This document shows, one piece after another, positions 33,212 to 45,528 of a stretch of 64,000 bases of DNA (the stretch's first letter is position 1; every line of letters starts with the position of its first letter). The stretch covers positions 22,819,318 to 22,883,317 of the forward strand of contig CM065379.1 in NCBI GenBank assembly GCA_033060915.1, read 5' to 3'. This stretch comes from Euryodendron excelsum (lineage: Eukaryota > Streptophyta > Magnoliopsida > Ericales > Pentaphylacaceae). A model generated the notes under the pieces. It did no database searches and had not been told where the DNA came from. It saw only the letters and a program-made list of their open reading frames with translations. The position numbers and the translations under genes were made by a program.

Positions 33212-35057
33212 ATGGCCGATGCAGATGATGATGGTTCTGAGAGGAGACATCGCTCGGGGAAGGTAGCTCGGACAGATTCCACTGGTGGTTCCAGTCGATC
33301 CAGAGGTAGCCGACGATCTACCGGACAAGCCTTTTCCAGTCAAAGCGGACAGGGGAGTAGACCACCTGTCGACCCCTTTTTTCCGATTGAGCAGGCCTTT
33401 GCAGAGGAGATTGGTGCTAAGGAGGAGGTACCGGGCCTCGGGGATTAGGTGACCGATTATGGGAGAGCTTCCTCTAAACATACGCAGACGGATGCTGATT
33501 TGGGAGACTTGGAGGTACCGGACATCCCATCGCTCGGGGTCCTTGCTTATCACCCCAACGTATATTCCAAACAGCATTTGCCCCTTCCTCGGGTACACAC
33601 AGCTTTTAGAGGGGCTATTCATTAGGTCTTCGTGACCATGCAGCTGGCTGCTCTATCATATCGTGCCTTCTTGGCTGAGATCGGATTTGGAGCCTTCATG
33701 GGATTACAGGATAACCTCCTGAACCGGCATTTGGTACTGGCACTGGTTGAGCGGTGGTTTGGAGAGACCGCGACCTTCCTTTTTTTCGGCTTCGAGTTAA
33801 GTCCCACTCCTTTGGATTGGGCGACCATCACAGGGCTTTTCTTCGTTGGTCGGCGGATCACTCTATAGTCAGTCAGTAGAGACGAGGCATGCATTCTGCT
33901 AGACTTGCCTCCTCCTAAGCGTTTGGCCTTCCTAGTCTCTTGGCTCAATTAGGATGACCGTACCTTTGCTGCTGAGCCATCGCCTGCTAGGCAAGACATT
34001 ATGAGACGGCAACTTGTTTTATACATCATCTTTAGCTGCTTCTGCAACAACAACAAGTCGCTTGTGCCTTTTTGTTTGGTGAGCATAGTAGCTGATCTTG
34101 GGGCTTTATCGGAGCTGGATTGGGCGTCCTTCACTTTTGGCTGCTTCTTTCGATCGATGCGAGTCCGGACTTCTTCCCGTTGGGGCAGCATGACTAGTTT
34201 TTGGCCCTTTTTTTATCTGGTGGAGCTATGGGTACCTGCCTATTCATCGCCCTGCAGTTGTCGAGGACGACCTTTATCCTCGTGCTTTGAGGTGGGCTCG
34301 TGACCGAGTGGCCCAACGATCGGAGATTACTGAGTTCGTGACACTACGGGCAAACCTGGAGTTGATTGAGGCGAGAGACGTGACTTGGCGGCCTTTCATT
34401 GGATCAGTTCATTATGAGACTATACGGTACTTGGTCCGACTGTCCTTGTCGAGGGCTGCTTTTCTCAGTGATGATACTTGCGAGTCCTATCTCGGAGAGC
34501 GATACTGGCAGCAGTTTTATGAGGAGTTCCGATCAGCAGAAGCTCCGCCAGAGTATATGTTTGGAGCCTTGGTGGTGGGAGTGCCTATCCCCTATCAGGA
34601 GCGGCAGCCAGGTGCCGAGTTCTTGCTTCCTTCGGATATAGATTATGCTGCGCACTTGGGGCTCATTCTGTTGCTGCCTTCACCCGATTTGAGGTAGTAG
34701 TCGCTGGATATGTTGTGGGCCAGGAGGTGGTTGACTTGTGGCGCCGAGCTGGAGGATATGTGCCCCAGGCTGAGTTTACTACTGTGAGGGATCAGAGGGG
34801 TCAATACTAGACAGAGCGAGATTAGTATCAGGCAGAGGTGGCTTCCTTGACAGCTCAGATAGCTCATATGGGAGGTGGCGGGGTATGTCGTCTTTTCTCT
34901 CCTTCTTTTTGCTCTACTGTTATTTAGTTCTTCTTTCATGCAGCTGATTTCGATTTTATCTTCTCTGCAGGATGCTAGTGCTTCGAGTAGCTATCCGCCT
35001 CCTCCGATGCTGGGTTTCGGGGATTTCGATCCAGATGATATTGACTTTAACCTTTGA
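33212..35057 (+). pseudogene. Antisense plant-mobile-domain gene of element B
   Basis: From ATG 33212 the gene encodes a Ser/Arg-rich N-terminus, VLAYHPNVYS, HTAFRGAIH, then the PMD core: LAEIGFGAFMGLQ, HLVLALVERWFGETATF and FELSPTPLDWATITGLFFVG. A helical part (WRPFIGSVHYETIRYL, RAAFLSDDTCESYL, YMFGALVVGVPIPYQE), a Gln/Arg-rich stretch and an Asp-rich last exon follow. Intron 34883-34970 (GTATGT...CTGCAG) splits codons cleanly at GGG/GAT. Damage: TAG at 33446, 33623, 33866, 33950, 34808 and 34823, several where C or D keeps a Gln codon; +1 in a T run near 34208; a compensating -1 near 34655. PMD (PF10536) proteins occur both as host genes and as transposon passengers; their role in the element is not known. 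Confidence 0.82.
34883..34970 (+). other. Terminal intron of antisense PMD gene, element B
   Basis: An 88-nt intron from GGG/GTATGT to TTCTCTGCAG/GAT. The intron of C (53259-53346) is also 88 nt and in phase 0, and that of D (2016-2088) is 73 nt. Its removal links the Gly-rich end of exon 2 to the conserved Pro- and Asp-rich tail. Confidence 0.75.
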
Positions 35058-36976
35058 TAGATGCCCCTTGTGGAGATTCTGATCTTCCCTTGCCACTATT
35101 CCTGAGATGTATTTATGTTAGACAGTTTTATTTTGTAAGTTTTGTACAAAAATAGATATTTATGGTATTTAGATGCATGAATAGATAGATACATTTATGA
35201 TCTTTACAGCTAGGCATATGATCAGATGTATGTGATGGATGATGATGTTATGTATCTATTACATGAGTTGATGTTGGTTATTTCTGTTTTTACATGGAGT
35301 TATGTCCTATGCGAAGCTCATGCGATTTTTTTATATTTTTTTATATTTTTTTACGCACATATTAGAAATACATTAACTAACAGAATGACAAGGGGTGTTT
35401 CGCACTTGATATCTTTGGAATGGTAACTCCTTCTTTTTCGGGGGTTTAACCTCTCCTCTGGCTCAACCTTACCTTGATTGGATGATAGCACTTTGCACCT
35501 TTCTCAACTTTTTAATCGCCTCCGACTCTCTGCTTCGGGGTTAGTGTATATGATTATTGGGCTGAAATTCTCAATTCTCGGGGTTTTAGCAACAGCTTTC
35601 CCGACCTTCAGCAGAGCGATAAGCGACCAGTCGTTTCAATTTGAGGAGACTTTGTTTAAGACTGTAATGTAGGCTAGGTTATGGGGTTTTCGAAACAATG
35701 GGATATATAGGCTCAAATTCAATGTTGTTTTCAACAGGGTTTAGATCCATACTATCCTTGACTTTTTTTTTCAGTAGGTTTAGCATCCCTCCTTAGCTTT
35801 GGCAACGTATCTAGCTTATTTAGATCAAGCAATCAGCTTTCAATCAGAGTGGACTTTAGTAGGGTTGTAATGTAGGTTATGGTTTTGAGGTTTAGATCAA
35901 ACCTATTGTTTCTTACTTGGTTTCTTTGTAACCTAGGATCACCTTTAAAATATACTTCTCCGGGTGAAAAAGACTCTTTTCTTTCCCCCTTTGTATATGC
36001 TTCTTAAAATAAAAATGACTATCTTCTCTTTCGATCTTCTTATTATGCTTTTGAAGATGACTCAATCATGGTTTTTTTCAGACCTTTCCTTAGATTTTTT
36101 TTTTTTTACCCTCTTGCCCCTTGGCAACTCTTTTCCTTCACTTTGTCCTTTTTATCTTTTTGCTTTTTATGGAACGAGTAATTCTTCAACCCTTTTTGCT
36201 TAGACCTTTTCCTTGGCAGTTCAATCTAACCCAATATGGGTAGTGAAACCTAGGTTGGGAATTTCTTGAAAAAAGGATAAATGGCTCAACAGGTTTGGCA
36301 AGGGGTTGCTTTTGACTGTATGGGAAATAAAATAAAGGCCTCTCTTTACTTTGAACTAGATTACTTGATCTATAGAGCTTTCGATACTATTCTAGCAACA
36401 TAGAGGTGGATACCATTTCTAGAATTCTCAACTATTGTCTACCCCAGTGTGGGGAGGATAGTTGTGGATCAGGGTTGGCAAAGAAAATTTTTGCTTTCTG
36501 CGAGGCACTAAGGGTTTAGCAAAGGGAATATGAATACTTGTTCTTTGACATAGGGAAATGAAAGGTGGCTCCTCTTCATTTTGATAATCTGGCCACGCAT
36601 CGCTTAGCTTTAGTGTCTTGCAAGTGTTACTTTTGGGTAGTATCCTCACTCATCCTTATCCTCTCTCTCTTTGGAAAACTGATTATTTGGCGAGTGGTTA
36701 ATTCATGCTATCATCCCTTCAAGTCGGATCATTTCATAAGATAAACCACACCCCTTGTGTAGAAAGTAGCCACCGTTCCCAAGAGAAGATAAGACAACAG
36801 TGATGGAATAAAAGACTATTATTTGATTATCATTATCATTTCTTATGGAAAGCATAGAGTTCTTGAGCAATAAAAAAATGTAAACATAAATTTAAAGATA
36901 GGAAGTAAAAGGGATAGAAAGAAAGTGGGTGAAAACACCCCTCTCTTGTACGCTTTTGATAGGATTCCTGCATTCT
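35058..36976. other. Spacer between antisense gene and gag (element B)
   Basis: No gene is supported. T-rich on the plus strand, with a degenerate repeat around AATGTAGGCTA/TTA (near 35665 and 35868). Homologous to 2173-3957 and 53434-55394. Protease, RT and integrase, which lie in this position in element A, are absent. Confidence 0.65.
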
Positions 36977-37814
36977 TTAATAGGGCTTTGGGATGATGCT
37001 CATATCAGCATTCCATGCATGGTTGATATCTTTAGCCAAGGTAGGACAAGTAGATGCTTCTCCCGAAGTTCCAGGTGAGTTGGTGGTGATGATGTAATTG
37101 TCAGCTTTCTTGACCGTCTTGCCTTCATTTGTTTGCTCCGTAGTTTTTCTAACCAACCAATCGGGCAACTCGTCTTCTTCCAGCTTGATAGGTCGAGCCT
37201 GAGGTTTTTTGCTTTGGCGTCCAGCCGTGGCTCGGTGTTCCTCAGGTGTACACAATGGGGGATTCTTATCACTGAGTTTGGATAGCTCCTGGTCAATTTT
37301 CTTCACAGATTCATATGCGAGCTCATCTTCGGGGGTCGGCATTTTATCAGGGTTATACCGTAACCAGGCATGACACTGCTCCGTATCTTCGCATTCCATT
37401 TCCTCCCCATCCTTGTAATATATCTCTTGGCATGTAGCAAAATAAACCTTGTTGTTACCAAACTTTGTAATGACGTTGACGGTGTGGTCTAGTGGAGGGT
37501 TCGTAGCGCTGTTCGGAGAAGGATTTGCTGGTCGTAAGCCAATAATCTTGTTATCTATCAGATCTTGAATCTTATACTTAAAGGTCAAACAATCTTCAGT
37601 GTTATGTCCTTAGCCGCCCGAATGATACTTACAGTTCGCTATAGATTCAAAGTAATGAGGTAGAGGATTGGGCCGAGGTCGGGCAGGTATAGGCTTCAGA
37701 TATCTGGCTACTAAGAGACCAAAATAGGCCGTGGTCTGTGAGCATGCGAGTTTAGTAAAAGTCCGCTTTTTCCCACTTGTTTGCGTAGGCCAAGGAGGTG
37801 TTGCAAATGCATTT
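36977..37814 (-). pseudogene. gag C-terminal fragment of element B
   Basis: Minus-strand remains of the Gag zinc-finger region and tail: a CxYH-type motif with stop, YKIQDLIDNKII, NPPLDHTVNVI, a long acidic and charged region (ELPDWLVRK) and the conserved end NADMSIIPKPY at the stop near 36977. The middle section differs strongly from C and D, with extra segments around YYKDGEEMECED and LSDKNPPLCTPEEH, so it may represent another gag subtype. The capsid part is deleted: sequence left of about 37800 is gag and sequence right of it is leader. Confidence 0.75.
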
Positions 37815-38701
37815 TAAGAGAGGGAAGGCGGAACATTTTTCCTTTGGACTTCCACCTATCTAGTTTTACAAAGGAAAAACCTAAACAACTCTTAAGTCTT
37901 CAGATTTGACATAGAATATGGGATGCATGAAAATGGATGCATAAAGTATGAGGAAAGAGAATATAGTTAAAGTAAACATGCATATATGAGCAGTTAGACA
38001 CTCATTATAACAATACGAATACTGTCATTATAACAACAGGAATAGACAGGTATAAATGAAAATAAGAGCAGTTGCCCTTTCCTCTGTGGTTTTGGAAAAC
38101 GGTGCGCGTGTCTTAAATCCGGTAGAGGTTTGGCTATGCATGGTGTCTATATGAGCATGAGGTTGAGGTTGACTAATGCATCCTAAAAAGGCTCGGTCCC
38201 CGGATCTTCAAACCTAGACCCACTCCCCGAGGTGGTGCCATGATCGGTTGGTGATTCGAGTAGGGGAACCATCAAGAGGCCGTAGGCGAAGAAACTGGCA
38301 CAACATCTTACCCACAACCAATATAGCGTTCCCTTTTCTAACTAGAAGGGTCATATTAGGGTAAAAAAGCAAGTATGCAGAATGCAGGTGCACATGCAGT
38401 GTGTGTGCGATTTTTGAAAGTGGAGGAAAGAGCCCAACAACTTCCATTCATCCTATTTATCACATTCATGCATGGCAGTTAATAAAATTTAAATAAAAGT
38501 GCACCTACAAAACAAAGATGCCAGAGTTAGTATGTGGATGGAAAACTTAATGCAAGATAATATGAATAAATGCTTGTTTTTTTAAAACAATTTTGAAAAT
38601 TTGGTTTTGAAAATTTAAAGTGAATTGGATTGAACAAGTTAATTGAAGACTTTACATGGGTGAAGGGTAAAGAGACATGATTATGGCCTAACCCTCTAAG
38701 T
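37815..38701 (-). other. 5' leader of element B
   Basis: Homologous to A's leader from about 28965 to 30134, including the CTCGGTCCCCGGATC block (about 38190) and the PBS-proximal GGCCTAACCCTCTAAGTG. No coding sequence is seen. Confidence 0.7.
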
Positions 38702-38719
38702 GTCCCCAGTGGAGTCGCT
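38702..38719 (-). promoter_or_regulatory. Primer-binding site of element B
   Basis: On the minus strand, TAGCGACTCCACTGGGGA, a mutated form of the tRNA-Arg-type PBS in A, with GG before the LTR at 38723. Confidence 0.75.
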
Positions 38720-41700
38720 AGGTGTCGCGCCCAGATTTTTCGCACTCGAGGAATACACACATAAGCGGAAAAAATACTATACTCTCTCGTTAGAACTCAT
38801 CCTCCTAAAAGAATAAGTGCGACTAGGTTTGAATTGAAAATAGATTTGAATAAAGGGATTTTGAAAACAATTTGGAGTCGCCACCTAACTTGATTAAGGT
38901 GAGTTAGGTCACCTAAAAATTAAGCACAATTCGAAAACTACACTTAGGGTTTTTGAAAACGATTATGAAAATACGTCCTCAAGAGAGAGTTTTTAGAAAA
39001 ATAGGTTGTTTGACAATCTTTAGAAAATACTTAAGCCCTTTTTGAAAATAAACTCTATTTTGGTCTTTCGAAAACAGTGATCTAGGTTCAAAGGTTGGTT
39101 ACGTATAAGGAAGACGCACTAAGCCATCACCCTACCCCACCCTTGCGGTAACTACATGTCTATTTACCCTAGATTCACCTATGAGAGTCTTCAACTAACA
39201 AATGTTCAATCCTATCCACTTTAGAAAAAGAATGTTTAAAAAGACATGATGCATAATATGTAAGTGTAAGAAAAGAGAGTTTGAAAATTAATTTGGAAAG
39301 AAATTTGAAAAGAAATTGATTTGATTTGAAAGAGATTTGAAAAGATAGACTTAAAATTGGAAAGTTTTAGAAATTGGAAACAGAGATATGGAAATAGAAA
39401 TTTGGAATTAGAAAAATAGATTATGCAATTGAAAACTTGAAGATGGTAGAATTGGAGATTTGAAAGAAGTTACGGAAATAGAAATTTGAAAAGGTTGTGG
39501 AATTAGAGATTTGAAAAAGGTTATAACTGCACCTATGAGGGTTGCCTATGTATCCTTTTTGAGGAATCAGGTCCGTTGTAGTTCGAACAAGAGTCCAATA
39601 GAAAATAGAAGGTGGGATTCAAAAAGAAGATTGAATTGGAATTTAGAATAGAAAATTGGAAATTGGAAATTGGAATCTGGAATTGTAAATATTAGACTTT
39701 GATTTAGATTGATAGAACTTGGAAGAAAGATTTGGACTTGTTTTGGAAAGATTGAGGTTCAAGAAACCTAAACTTAGGAAAGAGAGGAGACATAGGAAAG
39801 ACTCAAAAGTTTAAGAAATATTGGACTTGGAAGATTAGGAAAGATAGGTTTAGGAAGGGTTCAAATTAGGGGAGTTTCAAAATAGGAAAGTGTCATTTTA
39901 GGAAAGTTCCATTTTAGGAAAGTTTCATTTTAGGAAATTTTTTGGAATTAAGGAAAAGTTTTGAACTAGGAAAGTTTCAACTTAGGAAAGTTTCAACTTA
40001 GGAAAGTTTTGAATTAAGAAATTTTCATTTTAAGAAATGTTTTGAAATAGGAAAGGTTTCGTTTTAAGAAAGTCTTGAAATTGGAAAGGTTTCGAGTTTA
40101 AGAAAGATTTGGAAGCTTAGATTAGGAAAGTTAAAATTTGAAAAGGGATGAAATTAGAAAGGAGTTGAATTAGGAAAGATTTAGAAGTTTAGGATTAGGA
40201 AACTTATGGTTTAGGAAAGTAGGAAATTAGGAAAGAGTTGAATTAGGAAAGATTTAGATTAGGAAGGATTAAGATTCCTATTTCCTAAAACAAGGGATTG
40301 GATTTTGTTTCTAAAAAGAGATGGTGTGATTTTGTTTCCAAAAACGGAGGATAGGATCTAGTTTCCTAAATGGGAGATTGGATTTGGTTTCCTAAAGGGA
40401 AGATTGGATTTGACATGGATTTGGAAAGATAGAGTTTTGGAAATTCTAGTTTTGGGAAGACTATAGTTTTGATGTAGAAAATAGGTTTTGGAAATATATA
40501 TAGTTTTTGATGTAGAAAACAAGAGGTTTTGGAAACCTAGGTTTTGAAGCCAAAATAAGCGATTGGAAATCATGCATTTGGGAAAGAAAATTAGGATTTC
40601 CTAATTGTGGGTTCTAGGGTTTAACTTGGACTCTAAGGAAAGAGATTTTTTGGAAAGTGAGTTTTTGGAAAGGGAGATTTTTGGAAGGAAATCCTAGAGA
40701 GGAGTTTCTAGAAAGTGAATTTTGAAAAGAGAGAGTTTTTGGAAAGATTTTTAGAAGGAGATTGTTGGAAAGAGATTTTAGGAAAGAGATTTAGGGAAGA
40801 GAGTTTTCTAAGAAGGAAAACTAGGGAGTGTTTTTAGGAAAGGAATTTTGAAGAGAGCTTTTTTGGAAAGGAGTTCTAAAAGGAGTTTTTGAAAACAATT
40901 TTTGGAGGGAGTTTTTTAGAAAGTATATAAAATACCTCACTTTCCTAAAACAATTCTAACCATAAGAAGATTAGATCCACTTTAAGATAGTAGTTTTGAA
41001 AACAACTATGTTTGAAAATGTAACACTTTCCTAAAGTAACCCTCGCCATGAAAATGCTAGAATCACCCTAGGATTGTGATTTTGAAAACAAGTTTTGAAA
41101 AAGAAGATTTTGATGTAAGCTTTTGAAAACAAGTTTGAAAACAAATTTAAGAAGAATGCAAGATCATGATATGCACAATGCAAAGAGGGTCGTGAACATA
41201 CAAGGTTAAAGGCTTCACCACATAATTAAGGGGCCGAACCCACGTGGTCTTCGGTTAGACTAAAAGAAAGCCCCCCGACACAGTGACTCTCCAATAGCCT
41301 AATCCTACACAGACCGGGAATTTCCTTGTTTCAAGCATGCAAGAAGGGGGGGAAGAAGATGGGGGATTAAAATAGAAGAAAACCCAAGTAGGTTCAGAGG
41401 GGGAAGAGAGGGGGAAAAGATGCGTAAACGTAAATAAGAAGCCTACCTTGTGTCTTCTTTATTTTGCTTAGCTTTGCGCGCTTTGCTTTGCTTGTCTTGC
41501 TTCGGTCTTCACTTCAGTCTTCAAGAGTTTGTTTTCAATCTTTAGAAGCTTCATATTGCAGCACTTTAAGCTTTGGAGGCTAGTGTATGAGTGTATAGAA
41601 GTGTATGTGAGTGTATAGGAGGCTAGGGTTTGTGTAGAAAGGCTAGGATTTGGAAAACCTAAGGACACTAGGGTTTAGAGAGGCTATGAGCTCTGTATAT

Positions 41701-41759
41701 GGAAAAGTAGGGTTTTTAGACTGATTTTGCGAACCCCTTTCATGTTGGAGGAGACTCTG

Positions 41760-41767
41760 TATTTATA
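41760..41767 (-). promoter_or_regulatory. LTR TATA box, element B 5' LTR
   Basis: TATAAATA on the minus strand, intact. This would be the promoter for B's own RNA, with the palindromic module upstream at 41783-41880. Confidence 0.65.
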
Positions 41768-43165
41768 GAGAACAGAATCACCTAGCGCCTATTGTAATGG
41801 CGCTAAGGCAAATTTCCTTTTGGCGCCACTAGGAGTGGCGCCAGGCCATTTTTTGGCTTGGCGCCACTACTAGTGGCGGCAAAAACTTAGGAAAGTTCAT
41901 TAAGTCGGCAAACAACATATCTTTGGAAGATTTGGGCCTTTGTACTAGTGACTACCATGCAATTTTTTACCTAACTTCACTAGGAATGACTCTGGAAAGC
42001 CCGAGAAGGACTTAAGGGACCGGGAAGGGCCCAAAAGGCAAAAAAGAGCAGGAATCCTTAGAATAGAGTCCCGGAGGTAAAGGACTTGAAAATTGATGAA
42101 AAGATTTGTTAGAAGGGTTAACCGGGCCATTAGGGGCAAAACGGTCAACTGGATTGAAAAGTTGCCGGGACGGACTCAGAATGTGTTGGAAGAAGACTCA
42201 AAATTTAAAAACATTATTTAGAATGTTTCCAAAGGCTACCAACTTGATACCCAGAGACGGTGTGGTCAAAAAAGGCGACCAGCCCACCAGGGGCAAAACG
42301 GTCATTTTACACCGAGTTTATCGGAACTGACTCGAAATGATCCGGAAAGATAAAGGAAGGTCAGGAATACTATAAGAAACATTCTTGGGAGATTACTAGT
42401 TTGATACCCAGAGCTGGTGTGGTCCCCATGGCGTTCGGATACCTAGGGGCAAAATGGTCATCTTGACTGAAAAGTCTCGGAACTGGCCCGAAATTGACTA
42501 GTAGGCACCTAATCATGCCAGATTGTCTCTATGACAATCTTCGAAGGGGTGGACTTACCATTCTGAGGACTCAGGTGTGTTCTCGAGAAACATGCCAAAA
42601 AATGGCCCTAGGGGCAGTTTGGTCATTCTTCACCGAAGTGGACTAGTAGGCACTAGTGTTGACCTGGGTTTTGAATGTTTTCGCCACTCTGACGGTGGTC
42701 TCGTGACATAGGGGTCTGTTGGCAATTTCCTATATCGACCTGCTTGTGTGTATTTTCACCACTCTGACAGTTGCAATGTTTACGAATACTTCTGCTACTT
42801 TGACGGTTCGCGATCATTATCGAGACTGCCTTATCTCGGAAAGCTGCCAAAAGGACTTAGTGCTTGAGATGTCAACTTTCTTGGAAGGCGTACCGAAATA
42901 GACATTTCTGCATTGGTGGGCTAGCAGGTGCCAAAGGCGGACCGTTCTACCATCTAGGAGACTTGGGGTCTCGTTCTGGTCGACAGGTTTGAAAGGACTT
43001 ACCGTTCCAAAAAAACTTTCTCCGAAAAACGTGCCGAATAGGATAGACCTACCGTATCAAGGAATCAACTTTCTCGAGAGAAGGATTGGAATTGGAATTG
43101 GAAAAGGACTTGCAAAGGGGTCTTACCATCTTCGAAAAGACGTGCCTATTGGAATTGGAAAGGGG

Positions 43166-44340
43166 ACGAGCCGGTGTGGTCGTAAAAGGCAACCGGCCCA
43201 CTAGGGGCAAAATGGTCATTTTGCATCGGGTTTGTTGAAACTAACTCGGAATGATCCGGAAAGGTAAAGAAAGGTTGAGAATACTGTAGGATGCATTCTC
43301 GGGAAGTTACCAGTTTGATACCCCGGGTCGGTGTGGTTCTCGAGGCGTTCGAATGCCTAGGGGCAAAATGGTCATCTTGACCGAAAAGTCTCAAAATTGA
43401 TCCGAAACAGACTGGAGGGCACCTAATCATGCCAGATCATCTCTGGGACGATCTAGAAGGGTGGACTATCGTTCTGAGGACTTAGGTGTGCTCTCGAGAA
43501 ACGTGCTGAAAAATGGCCCTAGGGGCAGTTTGATCATTTTTTACCGAAGTGGGCTAGCAGGCACTGGCGTTGACCTGGGTTTTAAGTCTTTCTGCCACTT
43601 TGACGGCGGTCGTGTGATACAGGGGTTTGTTGGCAATTCCCTATATCGGCCTGTTTACAAGTATTTTCGCTACTCTGACGGTTGCGATATTTGCGAGTAT
43701 TTTCGCTACTCTGACGGTTCATGATAATTCCCGAGATTGCCTGATCTCGGGAAGCTGGTAAAGGAACTTAGCGCCTAAGAATCAACTTTCTCGAAAGGCG
43801 CACCTAAACGGACATTTCTGCATTGGCGAGCTAGCAGGCGCCAAAGGTGGACCGTTCTACCATCTAAGGGACTTAGGGTCTCGTCCCAATCAATAGGTTT
43901 AAATGGACTTATCGTTCTAAAGAGATTTTCTTCAGAAAACGTGCCGAATTGGATAGAATTACCATCTCGAGAAATCAACTATCTCGAGAGAGGGATTGGA
44001 ATTGGAATTGGAAAAGGGACTTACCGTCTTTGGAAAAACGTGCCTAATTTGGAATTGAAAAGGGACTTACCATCTTCGAAAAGACATGCCTAATTTGGAA
44101 TTGGAAATGGGACTTACCGTCTTCGAAAAGACGCACCTAATTTGGAATTGGACCGAACAATGTCCTTAGGGGCATTTTGGTCATTTTGCCTCTATTTGGG
44201 ACTGGTTGGGCCCGCAAAGCGATGAATAAACAGGATTAGACTTAAAGAATTGATTTTTGATTGGAATATGTCCATATTGACTTAACTACAAGTCTGGAAA
44301 GACTGTAGATTATCAAGCGGTCAAAAATGGGGTGCTTACA
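43166..44340 (-). repeat. Solo-LTR-type tail embedded in B's 5' LTR
   Basis: About 1.17 kb homologous to 12578-13748, ending in the LTR terminus GGGGTGCTTACA and followed by ATTAACGGTTTGATACC, the same junction as at 13748/13749 in B's 3' LTR. The ATTAC duplication is mutated by one base. Confidence 0.8.
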
Positions 44341-45528
44341 ATTAACGGTTTGATACCTAGAGCCGATGTGATCCCCGAGGCGTTCAGATGCCTAGGGGCA
44401 AAATGGTCATCTTGACCGAAAGTCTCAAAACTGGCCCAAAACTGACTAGAAGGCACCTAATCATGGCAGATCATCTTTAAGACAATCTTGGAAGGCGTGG
44501 ACTTACCATTCTGAGGACTCGGTGTGTTGTCGAGAAATGTGCCAGAAAATGGCCCTAAAGGTAGTTTGGTCATTCTTCACTAAAGTGGACTAGCAAGCAC
44601 TGGTGTTGACTTAGGTTTTGAGTTTTTCCGCTGCTCTGACGGTAGTCTTATGACACAGGGGTTTGTTGACAATTCCCTGTATCGACCTGCTTATGAGTAT
44701 TTCCGCTACTCTAACGGTTGCGATGTTTACAAGTACTTCCGCTACTCTGACGGTTCGCGATCATTCTCGAGACTGCCTGATCTCGGGAAGCTACTAAAGG
44801 AACTTAGCGCCTGAGAAGTCAACTTTCTCGGAAGGCATGCCGAAACGGACATTTCTGCATTGGCGGGCTAGTAAGTGCCAAAGGTGGATCGTTCTACCAT
44901 CTGGGGGACTTGGGGTCTCGTCCCGGTCTACAGGTTTAAATGGACTTACCGTTCCAAAGAAACTTTCTCCGGAAAACTTGTCGGATAGGATAGACCTACC
45001 GTCTCAAGGAATCAACTTTCTCGAGAGAGGGATTGGAATTGGAATTGGAATTGGAAAAGGAATTAGAAAGGGGTCTTACCATCTTCGGAAAGACGTGCCT
45101 ATTAGAATTGGAAAGGGGACTTACCATCTTCGGAAAGACATGCCTGATTTAGAATTGGAAAGGAGACTTTCTGTCTTTGGAAAGACGTGCCTGATTTGGA
45201 ATTAGAAAGGGGACTTACTGTCTTCGAAAAGACATGCTTGTGGGAATATGAAAGGGGACTTACCATTTTTGGAAAGACGTGCCTAATTTGGAATTGCAAA
45301 GGGGACTTACCATCTTCCGAAAGACGTGCCTACGAGATTGGACCGAACGACGCCCATAAGGGCATTTTGGTCATTTTGTTTCTATATGGGCCTGGTGGGC
45401 CCGCGAAGCGATGGATAGACGGAATTAGACTTGGAAAGTTGATTTGACTGAGAATATGTCCACATTGACTTGAATACAAGTCTGGACAGACTGTAGATTG
45501 CCGAGCGGTCAAAAATGGGGTGCTTACA

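Larger units (their letters stand above)
5144..45528 (-). mobile_element. Element B, gag-fragment Tat/Ogre-type retrotransposon with nested insertions
   Basis: B has a 3' LTR (5144-8914, 13749-14580, remnant 31842-31857), PPT at 31858, antisense PMD gene, gag fragment, leader, PBS at 38702 and 5' LTR (38723-45528). The left and right LTRs share private sequence, for example GGTGTGATTTTGTTTCC and matching indels in the purine-rich tract. B contains the solo LTR 8915-13748 and element A. It has no pro-pol and has lost the capsid part of gag. Confidence 0.8.
38723..45528 (-). repeat. Element B 5' LTR, chimeric 6.8-kb form
   Basis: 38723-42395 matches B's 3' LTR up to the ATTAC site. 42396-43165 continues as B-type U3. 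At 43166 the sequence switches to the tail of the solo LTR type (equivalent to 12578-13748), which ends TGCTTACA at 44340. B-type U3 then starts again with ATTAAC at 44341 and runs to the true terminus at 45528. The switch points are recognised by diagnostic variants: GATTGTCTCTA.GACAATC in B type against GATCATCTCTGGGA.GATC in solo type. Units of about 47 bp recur at 43990-44160 and 45030-45340. Confidence 0.8.

Noticed and set aside
33212..35057. Plant-mobile-domain gene as a host gene next to transposons
   Set aside because: Three copies in the same place between PPT and gag, with shared flanks and introns, show it belongs to the elements.
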